Below the pieces are notes generated by a model that worked only from the letters and a program-made list of their open reading frames with translations, was not told where the DNA came from and made no database searches. Below, one piece after another: positions 1 through 6,960 of a stretch of DNA of 21,522 nt. The stretch covers positions 1-21,522 of the forward strand of contig JAKOUL010000132.1 in NCBI GenBank assembly GCA_029776735.1, in the 5' to 3' direction. This DNA is from Dictyoglomota bacterium (GTDB lineage Bacteria; Dictyoglomota; Dictyoglomia; Dictyoglomales; Dictyoglomaceae). How positions within the stretch are numbered: the stretch's first letter is position 1; every line of letters begins with the position of its first letter. The position numbers and the translations under genes are program-made.

Positions 1-1381
1 CAAGTTCAGATACTTTACCAGCTAAATCATCATTTAATACATATAGGTCATCCACACTGGTGGAAAGAGCCTCTATGCTAATATTAGCATTTTCTATATT
101 TGCTTCAGCCTCATCAACTCTTGCATTAACAGCATCTATTTGAGATTGCATATCTGAAAGAGCAGTATTTATATCTTCTATCTCAACTGAAAGATCTGAT
201 ACTTTAGCATCAAGATCTAATATAAATGCGTTAATATCTTCTAACTCTGCTGGAACTTCTATTCCCTGTATACCTTCCACTTTTGCGGAAAGTTCTGCCA
301 TCTTGTCCTCTAAAGTAGATAGATCATCTACTCTCTCAGCAAGCTCTGTTAAGTTTGCATTAATATCATCAAGAGCAGTAAATACATCAGAGATTCCAGA
401 ATCTACTGCATCAAGTCTTGCCTCCATGTCTCCTGCTCTACTTTCAAGATCGTCTACTCTTCCTACTAACTCACTAATATCAAACATTTCAGCGCTACCA
501 AGTTTCTCTTCTATCATTGCTTCTACTTCATCAATTGATGGCTTATCTATTAAGGCTGCCTCAACATCTGCAACTCTGGAATCAAGATCTATAACGAATC
601 CCTCAAGATCATCTACTCTCCCTGTAAGATCTCCTAACGTCTCTTCCATCATTGCTTCTACTTCATCAATTGATGGCTTATCTATTAAGGCTGCCTCAAC
701 ATCTGCAACTCTGGAATCAAGATCTGTAACAAATCCCTCAAGATCATCTACTCTAAATGTAAGATCTCCTAACGTCTCTTCCACTTTTTCCTGTACTGTA
801 GCCTCAAACTTTTCTCCTATTACTGCTGCAATCTGCTCTGGAGTTACCTCAACTTTCTCAAAAGATGCGATCTGCTCAGAAAGTTCATCTACTTTATCTT
901 CTAAAGTGCTTACTCTAACATCAAGATCTTCAAATGATGTAGCAATCATTGCCTCTACATCTTCTACACTAACTTTCTCCTCAATTGCTACCTCTAAGTT
1001 ACTTACTCTACTGTCAAGATCTTCTAAAACCAGATTTAAGTCCTCAATATTTACTCCCATCATTTCAAGCTCTCCCGAAAGCTCCATTACAAGTTCTTTC
1101 AATTCTGCAATATCTTCTGCGGAAAGAGCAATTTCCTCTAAATTGAATGTTTGAATTACTTTATATAACAATACTGCTGCTTGATATCTTGTAAGGTATA
1201 AATCTCCACCATAAGTATCTGGTCTGATCCCTGCAATTATCCCTAAATCTGAAAGAGCTTTTACTGCTTCTGCTGCCCAATGATTGCTGGGAATATCCTT
1301 GAACTTTGTTTGAACTTGAGCATAAGAAACACTAAATAGTAAAATCACCCCTAATAACACAGCTAAAAATTTTCTACTCAT
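1..1381 (-). CDS. SLH-domain coiled-coil envelope protein (Omp-alpha/OmpM-like), C-terminus outside window
   Basis: Translating the minus strand from the ATG at 1381 gives about 460 codons with no stop before the window edge. Residues 1-21 form a signal peptide (MSRKFLAVLLGVILLFSVSYA, likely cut after SYA; here shown only to mark the cut). Residues 26-80 form one SLH domain: FKDIPSNHWAAEAVKAL, then a GIIAGI turn and a LTRYQAAV segment. From about residue 85 onward it is one long coiled coil rich in Asp, Glu, Val, Leu and Ala, with recurring VDDLE and LDSRV units. No cysteine was seen. SLH domains bind cell-wall polymers. In Thermotoga Omp-alpha and Veillonella OmpM, an N-terminal SLH plus coiled coil spans the periplasm to an outer-membrane anchor. 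I infer the same tethering role here; the C-terminal anchor cannot be seen. The start is fixed by GGGAGGG at 1386-1392. Confidence 0.85.
   Translation of the reverse strand, partial: MSRKFLAVLLGVILLFSVSYAQVQTKFKDIPSNHWAAEAVKALSDLGIIAGIRPDTYGGDLYLTRYQAAVLLYKVIQTFNLEEIALSAEDIAELKELVMELSGELEMMGVNIEDLNLVLEDLDSRVSNLEVAIEEKVSVEDVEAMIATSFEDLDVRVSTLEDKVDELSEQIASFEKVEVTPEQIAAVIGEKFEATVQEKVEETLGDLTFRVDDLEGFVTDLDSRVADVEAALIDKPSIDEVEAMMEETLGDLTGRVDDLEGFVIDLDSRVADVEAALIDKPSIDEVEAMIEEKLGSAEMFDISELVGRVDDLESRAGDMEARLDAVDSGISDVFTALDDINANLTELAERVDDLSTLEDKMAELSAKVEGIQGIEVPAELEDINAFILDLDAKVSDLSVEIEDINTALSDMQSQIDAVNARVDEAEANIENANISIEALSTSVDDLYVLNDDLAGKVSEL
513..782 (-). repeat. Tandem 135-bp duplication inside the coiled coil
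   Basis: Positions 513-647 and 648-782 are two adjacent copies that differ at only five bases. In the reading direction, the upper-coordinate copy encodes roughly residues 200-245 and the lower roughly 245-290. The differences give Phe to Gly (three bases), one silent Phe codon change, and Thr to Ile. The period is 45 residues. That is not a multiple of seven, but it equals three 15-residue units. Confidence 0.95.
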
Positions 1382-1385
1382 ACTA

Positions 1386-1392
1386 CCCTCCC
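1386..1392 (-). promoter_or_regulatory. Ribosome binding site of the SLH coiled-coil gene
   Basis: The minus strand reads GGGAGGG followed by TAGT and then ATG at 1381. This is a strong Shine-Dalgarno sequence at normal spacing and decides the start of the SLH gene. Confidence 0.85.
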
Positions 1393-1424
1393 GTTCAATA
1401 ATTAATTTTTAGAAAGAGCTTCCT

Positions 1425-1442
1425 TTACCTCAAATGAGGTAA
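1425..1442 (-). promoter_or_regulatory. Inverted repeat in the SLH gene leader
   Basis: TTACCTCA and TGAGGTAA are perfect 8-base arms separated by two bases. The same 10-base string (AAGAGCTTCC on the plus strand) occurs at 1414-1423 and again at 1441-1450, bracketing the dyad. No T-run follows on the transcribed strand, so it is not an intrinsic terminator. It could be an mRNA-stabilising hairpin or an operator. Confidence 0.5.
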
Positions 1443-1460
1443 GAGCTTCCCCTCTAATTC

Positions 1461-1531
1461 TCTCAAAGGTGAATTATTCCATAAAGAGTCAAAAGTTTTT
1501 TCTCTAATCACCTCCCTTTGAGAAATCTCAA
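1461..1531 (-). promoter_or_regulatory. Possible switch-like leader structure with a buried SD-like sequence
   Basis: Two mutually exclusive pairings are visible in the predicted leader. One is a local hairpin at 1518-1531 (TTGAGA-AA-TCTCAA), close to the predicted transcription start. The other is a long-range stem: 1461-1467 pairs with 1517-1523 and 1468-1472 pairs with 1508-1512, giving 12 base pairs with a four-base bulge. The second stem would cover the SD-like GGAGGTGAT at 1507-1515. That SD-like site has no normally spaced start codon after it. Regulatory function is inferred only from sequence. Confidence 0.35.
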
Positions 1532-1536
1532 TTTAA

Positions 1537-1565
1537 ATTATATTGCTAAAATAAATTCATGTCAA
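1537..1565 (-). promoter_or_regulatory. Consensus sigma-70-type promoter for the SLH coiled-coil gene
   Basis: On the minus strand TTGACA (1565-1560) is followed by 17 bases and then TATAAT (1542-1537). Both hexamers match the consensus exactly and the spacer is optimal. Transcription would begin near 1530, leaving a leader of about 150 bases. The -35 box begins only 13 bases past the proB stop codon, and no terminator separates them. The strength fits an abundant structural envelope protein. Confidence 0.85.
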
Positions 1566-1578
1566 TATAAATAAGATT

Positions 1579-2712
1579 TTATGAATAATCAATCGTTAAA
1601 ATCTCTTTATTTATTACAAGATTATTTCTATGAATAACTTCCTCATAGGAATCTTCTCCTATGATACCCTTAATCTCTTCTGAAATTTTACCAATTATTT
1701 TTAAAAGATCAACACTATCATAATTTGAAATTCCTCTCCCTATTTCATTCCCATCTTCATCACAGATTAAAATAGTATCACCTTTGTAAAACTCTCCTTC
1801 TACTTTTTTAATGCCTACAGGAAGAAGACTTTTTCCTTTTAGTAATATGGCTTCCTTTGCTCCTTTATCTATGGTTATCTTACCTTCTGGTTTTGACATA
1901 AACAAAATCCAGTGTTTTTTTCTATTTTGAGGCTTCTGAACAGAATAGAATATGGTTCCAATTTTTTCTCCTTTTAAAACTATTCTCTCAAGCACATTAT
2001 CGGTATCAGCTTTTGCAAGTATCATAGGGATTCCCGCCTCGGTAACAATATGCGCAGCAGAAATTTTTGTATGCATTCCTCCAGTTCCTTTACCAGATCC
2101 TGCTAATCTCTCAATATCTTCAGTAATTTTATAAACTTCTTCTATTAACTTAGCCTCAGGGGATTTATAAGGATCAGAAGAATATAATCCTTCTACATCG
2201 GAAAGAATAATCAAAAGATCAGCATTCACTGCACAAGCTACTTTAGCAGATAGAGTATCATTATCTCCTATCTTTATCTCTTCTACTGCTACCGTATCGT
2301 TTTCATTTATAATAGGAATAACCTTTTCATCTAAAAGGGTTTCAAAGGTTTGAGAAATATTAAGATATCTTCTTCTATCATATAAATCTTCAGCGGTAAG
2401 AAGAATTTGAGCAATGGGTTGTTTAAAAATTGAAAAAACTTGTGAATAATACTGCATTAATCTTACCTGTCCTACAGCAGAAAGAGCTTGCTTTGCAGGA
2501 AGATCTTTTCTTTTTGCCAATTTTAATAGCATTTCTTTTCCAGATGCTATTGCTCCTGATGAAACTAATATGAGCTCTTTCCCTGACCTTATAAGTTTTA
2601 CACATTCCTCTGCCAAATGAAGCAGTTTTTCAGAGGAAGGAGCTCCTTTTTCATCAGTGATACTTGAAGTACCAACTTTTACTACTATCCTTTTGTACTT
2701 CTCTTTACTCAT
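1579..2712 (-). CDS. proB: Glutamate 5-kinase with C-terminal PUA domain
   Basis: This enzyme phosphorylates glutamate to glutamyl 5-phosphate, the first step of proline synthesis. The amino acid kinase domain covers about residues 6-260: VVKVGTSS near the N-terminus, SSGAIASG at 51-58, INENDTV at 135-141, IGDNDTLSA at 148-156 and GTGGM at 209-213. A PUA domain follows from about 276. At 377 residues it is close to the usual length of the PUA-bearing form. The start overlaps the end of the DUF951 gene by 8 bases, so translation is probably coupled. No proA or proC lies in the window. It is the last gene before the SLH promoter. Confidence 0.95.
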   Translation of the reverse strand: MSKEKYKRIVVKVGTSSITDEKGAPSSEKLLHLAEECVKLIRSGKELILVSSGAIASGKEMLLKLAKRKDLPAKQALSAVGQVRLMQYYSQVFSIFKQPIAQILLTAEDLYDRRRYLNISQTFETLLDEKVIPIINENDTVAVEEIKIGDNDTLSAKVACAVNADLLIILSDVEGLYSSDPYKSPEAKLIEEVYKITEDIERLAGSGKGTGGMHTKISAAHIVTEAGIPMILAKADTDNVLERIVLKGEKIGTIFYSVQKPQNRKKHWILFMSKPEGKITIDKGAKEAILLKGKSLLPVGIKKVEGEFYKGDTILICDEDGNEIGRGISNYDSVDLLKIIGKISEEIKGIIGEDSYEEVIHRNNLVINKEILTIDYS

Positions 2713-2905
2713 CAGGAAGTACCACCTTACCTACTTTTTTAGCCTTTCTCCTCACCTCAAGTCTGGGTAGCATTAATATATGTCCACACTTCTCACATTT
2801 CATTTTAATATCTACACCTGAAAAAAGTACTATCCATCTATTACCACCACAAGGGTGGTTTTTAGGAAGTTCAAGAATATCTCCTATCTCAATTTTTTCA
2901 ATCAT
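2705..2905 (-). CDS. DUF951 family small zinc-ribbon-like protein
   Basis: This 66-residue basic protein matches the DUF951 pattern as I know it: NHPCGGN near residue 16-22, a WIV segment, then KCEKCGH and MLPR. Cys19, Cys37 and Cys40 could form part of a metal site. The family is widespread in Firmicutes and has no established function; a nucleic-acid-binding role is only a guess. It starts inside the stop of the EF-G paralogue (ATGA overlap at 2902-2905) and overlaps proB by 8 bases, which argues that it is truly expressed despite its size. Confidence 0.85.
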   Translation of the reverse strand: MIEKIEIGDILELPKNHPCGGNRWIVLFSGVDIKMKCEKCGHILMLPRLEVRRKAKKVGKVVLPDE

Positions 2906-4989
2906 TCTTCCTCTTCTTCCATCTTAGGCTTAGCTTTGGCAATAATTTCTTCTTGAATCTTTGCAGGCATCTCTTCATAATGAGAAAACTTCATAGAATA
3001 AGAGCCTCTTCCTTGGGTTATAGATTTTAAAGTAGAAGAATATCTAAGCATTTCTGCAAGAGGTACCAAAGCTTTCACAACCTGTAATTTTCCAAGGGAT
3101 TCTATTTGAGTAACTTTTCCTCTTCTTCCATTAAGATCACTTATTATGTCACCAGTATAAGCATCGGGAGCAGTTATCTCTACTTCCATTATCGGCTCAA
3201 GTAAAACAGGCCTTGCATCTAAAAATCCCTTTTTAAAGGCTTTTGATGCAGCAATCTTAAATGCCATATCAGAAGAGTCTACCTCATGATAAGATCCATC
3301 AAATAAGGTGACTCTTACATCTACAATGGGAAAACCTGCTAAAACACCTTTCTCCATAGCTTCTCTTACACCTTTTTCTACAGCAGGGATATAGTTTTTT
3401 GGTACGACTCCTCCCACGATCTTATCAACAAATTCAAATCCTGCTCCACGAGGAAGAGGTTCCAATTCAAGCCATACATGTCCGTATTGTCCTCTACCAC
3501 CAGTCTGCTTTTTAACTTTACCCTCTGCCTTTGTACTTGCTCTAATAGTCTCTCTATATGCCACTTGAGGAGTACCTAAAGTAACATTAACCCCAAACTT
3601 TCTTTGCATTCTTTCAACTACAACCTCAAGGTGAGAGTCCCCCAATCCATAGATGAGCGTTTCATTAGTTTCCAAACTTCTCTGAACCCTTAAAGTGGGA
3701 TCTTCTTCTAAACTTTTTGCAATAGCAGAACTCATTCTATCTTCATCAGCACGGGACTTTGGTATCACTGCTACAGCAAAAACAGGCTCTGGAAATTCTA
3801 CAGGGACAATTTTTATGGAGTTTTCTTTATCAGATAACGTATCATTAGTGGAAGTTTCTTTTAGTTTTGTAACCACACCAATATCTCCTGCAACTATCTC
3901 AGTAGCAGGTTCTTGGCTCTTTCCCCTCTGATAATAAACTCCTGCAATTTTCTCTTGAACACCTTTTGTAGTATTAAAAAGTACAGAATCGGACTTTAAT
4001 ACTCCTGAAAAGACACGCACAAAACTAATCTTTCCCACAAATGGATCTGCTGAAGTCTTAAAGACAAAAGCGATTAAATTATTATTTTCTGAAATAGAGA
4101 GAGATTTTGTTTCATTAGTCTTTATATCTATGATTGGGATCGGAGCCCTCTCCTTAGGATTAGGAAAGAAAGATATAATTGAGTCAAGAAGTTTAGAAAC
4201 TCCTACATTTTTGAAAGAGGAAACTGGAAAGATAGGATATATTTCTCTATTTTTAAAAGCATCCTTTAAGGTTTTAATAATAAGTTCTTTCTCAATACTT
4301 TCTCCTTCCAAATATCTTTGAAGAAGCTCATCATCAAATTCAATGATAGCTTCAATTAGTACTTGTCTATACTTCTCATAATCGGATAAAAGTTCCGATG
4401 GTATCTCAGATTCCACAGGTTCACCCTTTTCATCATTATAGATATAAGCCTTACCTTCAAGAAGATCCACTATACCCTTAAAGTTATCCTCTTTCCCGAT
4501 AGGAATAAAAATAGGTAAAGCTTTATTTCCAAACCTTTCTTGCACAATATTCACATTTTCAAAAAAGTCAGAATTTTCTCTATCAAGTTTATTAATTACA
4601 AATGCTACTGGTAATTTTTCTTCCTCTGCCATGCTCCATGCTCTCTCTGTTTGCACCTGAATTCCCGAAATAGCATCTATTACAATTAGCATACTATCAA
4701 TAGCTCTTATGGCACTTCTCATTTCACTTATAAAATCTGCATAACCAGGTGTATCTACTAAATTAATTTTTTTATTCTTCCATTCTAAAGGTAAGATTGA
4801 AAGACTCAAGGATATACCTCTTTTTATTTCTTCAGGTTCAAAATCTGAAACTGTATTGCCGTTTTCTACTCTACCCATACGATCAATGACTTTCGCAGTG
4901 TAAAGAACAGCCTCTGCTAAAGTGGTTTTTCCAGCACTTCCATGTCCAAAAAATCCTACATTTCTTAAATCTTCAGTTACATATTTCAT
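2902..4989 (-). CDS. fusA2: Elongation factor G paralogue (FusA2-type)
   Basis: The 695 residues have the full EF-G layout: a GTPase domain with GHGSAGKTT at 15-23 (P-loop), RGIS at 57-60 (switch I), DTPGY at 79-83 and NKLD at 133-136, then domains II-V, including RGQYGHVWLELEP and a C-terminal domain V. It ends in a run of five Glu. Canonical EF-G has DTPGH, whose histidine is catalytic; here it is Tyr83. The DTPGY form is known from the EF-G-like/FusA2 subfamily (for example mycobacterial FusA2), whose role is poorly defined. It is therefore probably not the main translocase. AAGGA precedes the ATG at 4989. It probably opens a small transcription unit with DUF951 and proB. Confidence 0.9.
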   Translation of the reverse strand: MKYVTEDLRNVGFFGHGSAGKTTLAEAVLYTAKVIDRMGRVENGNTVSDFEPEEIKRGISLSLSILPLEWKNKKINLVDTPGYADFISEMRSAIRAIDSMLIVIDAISGIQVQTERAWSMAEEEKLPVAFVINKLDRENSDFFENVNIVQERFGNKALPIFIPIGKEDNFKGIVDLLEGKAYIYNDEKGEPVESEIPSELLSDYEKYRQVLIEAIIEFDDELLQRYLEGESIEKELIIKTLKDAFKNREIYPIFPVSSFKNVGVSKLLDSIISFFPNPKERAPIPIIDIKTNETKSLSISENNNLIAFVFKTSADPFVGKISFVRVFSGVLKSDSVLFNTTKGVQEKIAGVYYQRGKSQEPATEIVAGDIGVVTKLKETSTNDTLSDKENSIKIVPVEFPEPVFAVAVIPKSRADEDRMSSAIAKSLEEDPTLRVQRSLETNETLIYGLGDSHLEVVVERMQRKFGVNVTLGTPQVAYRETIRASTKAEGKVKKQTGGRGQYGHVWLELEPLPRGAGFEFVDKIVGGVVPKNYIPAVEKGVREAMEKGVLAGFPIVDVRVTLFDGSYHEVDSSDMAFKIAASKAFKKGFLDARPVLLEPIMEVEITAPDAYTGDIISDLNGRRGKVTQIESLGKLQVVKALVPLAEMLRYSSTLKSITQGRGSYSMKFSHYEEMPAKIQEEIIAKAKPKMEEEEE

Positions 4990-5040
4990 TTTTTCCTTTT
5001 TACCCCCTTACTTTGTAATTATTTAAAGCTTTTAATAAGA

Positions 5041-5049
5041 ATTATATCA
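5041..5049 (-). promoter_or_regulatory. Extended -10 promoter candidate for fusA2-DUF951-proB
   Basis: The minus strand reads TGATATAAT in the 72-base gap between dut and the EF-G paralogue. This is a perfect TATAAT with the TGN extension. I see no convincing -35 box at 17 bases, as is common for extended -10 promoters. Transcription would start near 5034, about 45 bases before the ATG at 4989. Confidence 0.55.
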
Positions 5050-5061
5050 GAAAAACTTGTC

Positions 5062-5502
5062 TTAAAGTCCTGTACTTCCCAATCCATTTTCTCCCCTTTC
5101 AGTTTCAGGAAGTTCTTCTACCTCTTCCCAATCAATCTTAGAATAGGAAAGAATAAGAAATTGAGCTATTCTCATTCCTTTTTTTCCATAAAACACTTCT
5201 TTTGAAAAGTTAATAAGATTTACCAAAATCTCACCTCGGTAATCACTATCAATCAGCCCAGGAGTATTTAGGATTGTAATTCCATTCTTTGCAGAAAGAC
5301 CGCTTCTTGGAAGAACAAAACCTAAATATCCTTCAGGAATTGCAACTCTTATACCTGTAGGAACAATTATACCTCCTTCTATTTCACAAAAAGGATATAA
5401 AATAAAATCAATTCTGGAAGAGAGATCTACTGCCACAGATCCAGAAGTAGCATATACAGGAAGCGAAATTTCTTTATCAATTCTCTCAATTAGTATCTTC
5501 AT
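5062..5502 (-). CDS. dut: Deoxyuridine 5'-triphosphate nucleotidohydrolase (dUTPase)
   Basis: This enzyme hydrolyses dUTP to dUMP and diphosphate, keeping uracil out of DNA and supplying dTMP synthesis. All five trimeric-dUTPase motifs are present: AVDL at 24-27, PRSGLS at 65-70, [13 protein letters not shown] at 79-91, GMRIAQ at 109-114 and [10 protein letters not shown] at 136-145. The last is slightly altered from the common RGxGGFGSTG. The length of 146 residues is typical. The ATG abuts the proS stop (TAAATG) with no clear Shine-Dalgarno, which points to coupled translation. Confidence 0.95.
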   Translation of the reverse strand: MKILIERIDKEISLPVYATSGSVAVDLSSRIDFILYPFCEIEGGIIVPTGIRVAIPEGYLGFVLPRSGLSAKNGITILNTPGLIDSDYRGEILVNLINFSKEVFYGKKGMRIAQFLILSYSKIDWEEVEELPETERGENGLGSTGL

Positions 5503-6945
5503 TTAATAAGCTTTTGCAAACAGAACTTTTATTTTTGTTTTCTTCCCACAAAGAATACATTTACCATCTTCTTCTTCCCAGTCTATAGGAATATTCCTTA
5601 TGGTGGCTCCAGTCAACTCCTTTATTTTTAACTCACAGTCTCCATCTCCACACCAACTTGCCTTTACAAAACCCCTTTTAGTATCCATTATATCCTTAAA
5701 AGTATTAAAATCTTCTACCTCATAAGTTCTCTCTTCACGGAATTTCATAGCTTTATCAAAAAGTGATTTTTGAATATCTTTTAAAAGGTTAGATATTTCT
5801 TCCACCATAATTTCTCTTTTGATTGATGTCTTAGTTCTCAAATCTCTTCTTGCCAGAAAGATTTCATCTTTCTCAACTTCTTTTGGACCTATTTCAAGTC
5901 TTATGGGTACTCCTCTCAATTCCCATTCGTTAAACTTCCATCCAGGGGTGTGTTCCTCATCATTATCCACTTTTACTCTAAATTGTCTGCCAAGTACTTC
6001 ATATATCTCATCTACATATCTATATACTTTTTCCTTATCAGACTCATTTTTCCATATAGGAATTATCACTATCTGGTAAGGGGCTACCTTAGGAGGAAGA
6101 ACAAGTCCATAATCATCTCCATGTGTCATAATCAATGCTCCAATAATTCTTGTGGAAAGTCCCCAACTGGTCTGCCAAACATATTTTCTCTCCCCATCTA
6201 AATCTTGAAACATTATATCAAAAGCTTTTGCAAAATGTTGCCCTAAGTTATGAGATGTTCCCGCTTGAAGAGCCCTTCCATCTTTAAGAAGCACTTCTAT
6301 TGAATAAGTATGTAATGCCCCTGCAAATTTCTCGTTTTCTGTTTTTTTCCCTGCAATTACAGGGATAGAAAGATCCTCTTCTACAAAATCTTTATAGACA
6401 GATAACATTTTTAAAGTCTCTTCTTCAGCCTCTTCCTTAGTCCTATGGGCAGTATGTCCTTCCTGCCATAAAAATTCAGTGGTTCTTAAAAATGGTCGCG
6501 TTTCTTTTTCCCATCTTACCACATTAGCCCATTGATTGATTAAAACAGGTAAATCCCGCCAAGATTGTATCCATTGAGCATACATACTACAGATTATAGA
6601 TTCTGATGTAGGTCTTACAGCTAAAGGCTCTAAAAGATCTTCTCCTCCTCCCTTGGTTACCCAAGCAACTTCCGGAGAAAAACCCTCTACATGTTCTGCT
6701 TCTTTTTCAAGAAAACTCTTGGGAATAAATAAAGGGAAATAAGCATTTTCATGTCCTGTATTCTTTATTCTTTCATCTAAAAGTCTCTGAATATTCTCCC
6801 AAATAGCATATCCATAAGGTCTAATAACCATACAACCTTTTATAGGAGAATAATCAGCAAGCTTTGCCTTTAGAATTACATCAGTATACCACTTTGAGAA
6901 ATCTTCTTTTTGAGAGGTAATACTTTCTACAAATTTCTTTTCCAT
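5503..6945 (-). CDS. proS: Prolyl-tRNA synthetase, short archaeal/eukaryotic-like type
   Basis: This class II synthetase charges tRNA-Pro. The N-terminal catalytic core includes RPTSE at 111-115, motif 2 from RWEKETRPFLRTTEF at 144, and a motif 3 region rich in STRIIGALIMTHGDD. An anticodon-binding domain follows, then a C-terminal domain with Cys432, Cys437, Cys463 and Cys466, the zinc-binding tail of the archaeal-like form. At 480 residues it lacks the editing insertion of the long bacterial form. The start has a SD (GGAGGG) overlapping the stop of the DUF3084 gene. The archaeal-like type occurs in scattered bacteria, including many thermophiles. Confidence 0.95.
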   Translation of the reverse strand: MEKKFVESITSQKEDFSKWYTDVILKAKLADYSPIKGCMVIRPYGYAIWENIQRLLDERIKNTGHENAYFPLFIPKSFLEKEAEHVEGFSPEVAWVTKGGGEDLLEPLAVRPTSESIICSMYAQWIQSWRDLPVLINQWANVVRWEKETRPFLRTTEFLWQEGHTAHRTKEEAEEETLKMLSVYKDFVEEDLSIPVIAGKKTENEKFAGALHTYSIEVLLKDGRALQAGTSHNLGQHFAKAFDIMFQDLDGERKYVWQTSWGLSTRIIGALIMTHGDDYGLVLPPKVAPYQIVIIPIWKNESDKEKVYRYVDEIYEVLGRQFRVKVDNDEEHTPGWKFNEWELRGVPIRLEIGPKEVEKDEIFLARRDLRTKTSIKREIMVEEISNLLKDIQKSLFDKAMKFREERTYEVEDFNTFKDIMDTKRGFVKASWCGDGDCELKIKELTGATIRNIPIDWEEEDGKCILCGKKTKIKVLFAKAY

Positions 6946-6960
6946 TCTTCTAAATCCCTC

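Noticed and set aside
303..1154. A 283-residue Ser/Thr-rich frame on the plus strand
   Set aside because: It is the antisense reading of the SLH coiled-coil gene. The minus-strand frame has a signal peptide, SLH domain, RBS and promoter, while the plus-strand product is low-complexity with no start signal.
1425..1442. Intrinsic terminator for the proB operon
   Set aside because: The dyad lies downstream of the SLH promoter and has no T-run after it on the minus strand.
2423..2605. A 60-residue minus-strand frame inside proB
   Set aside because: It lies wholly within proB in another frame, with no RBS and no recognisable domain.
5819..6201. Two plus-strand frames of 83-86 residues opposite proS
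   Set aside because: Both are opposite a well-conserved synthetase core; no RBS or family signal was seen.
5503..6945. Horizontal transfer of proS from an archaeon
   Set aside because: The archaeal-like ProRS type is widespread in bacteria and the base composition here is like its neighbours, so the window alone does not support recent transfer.
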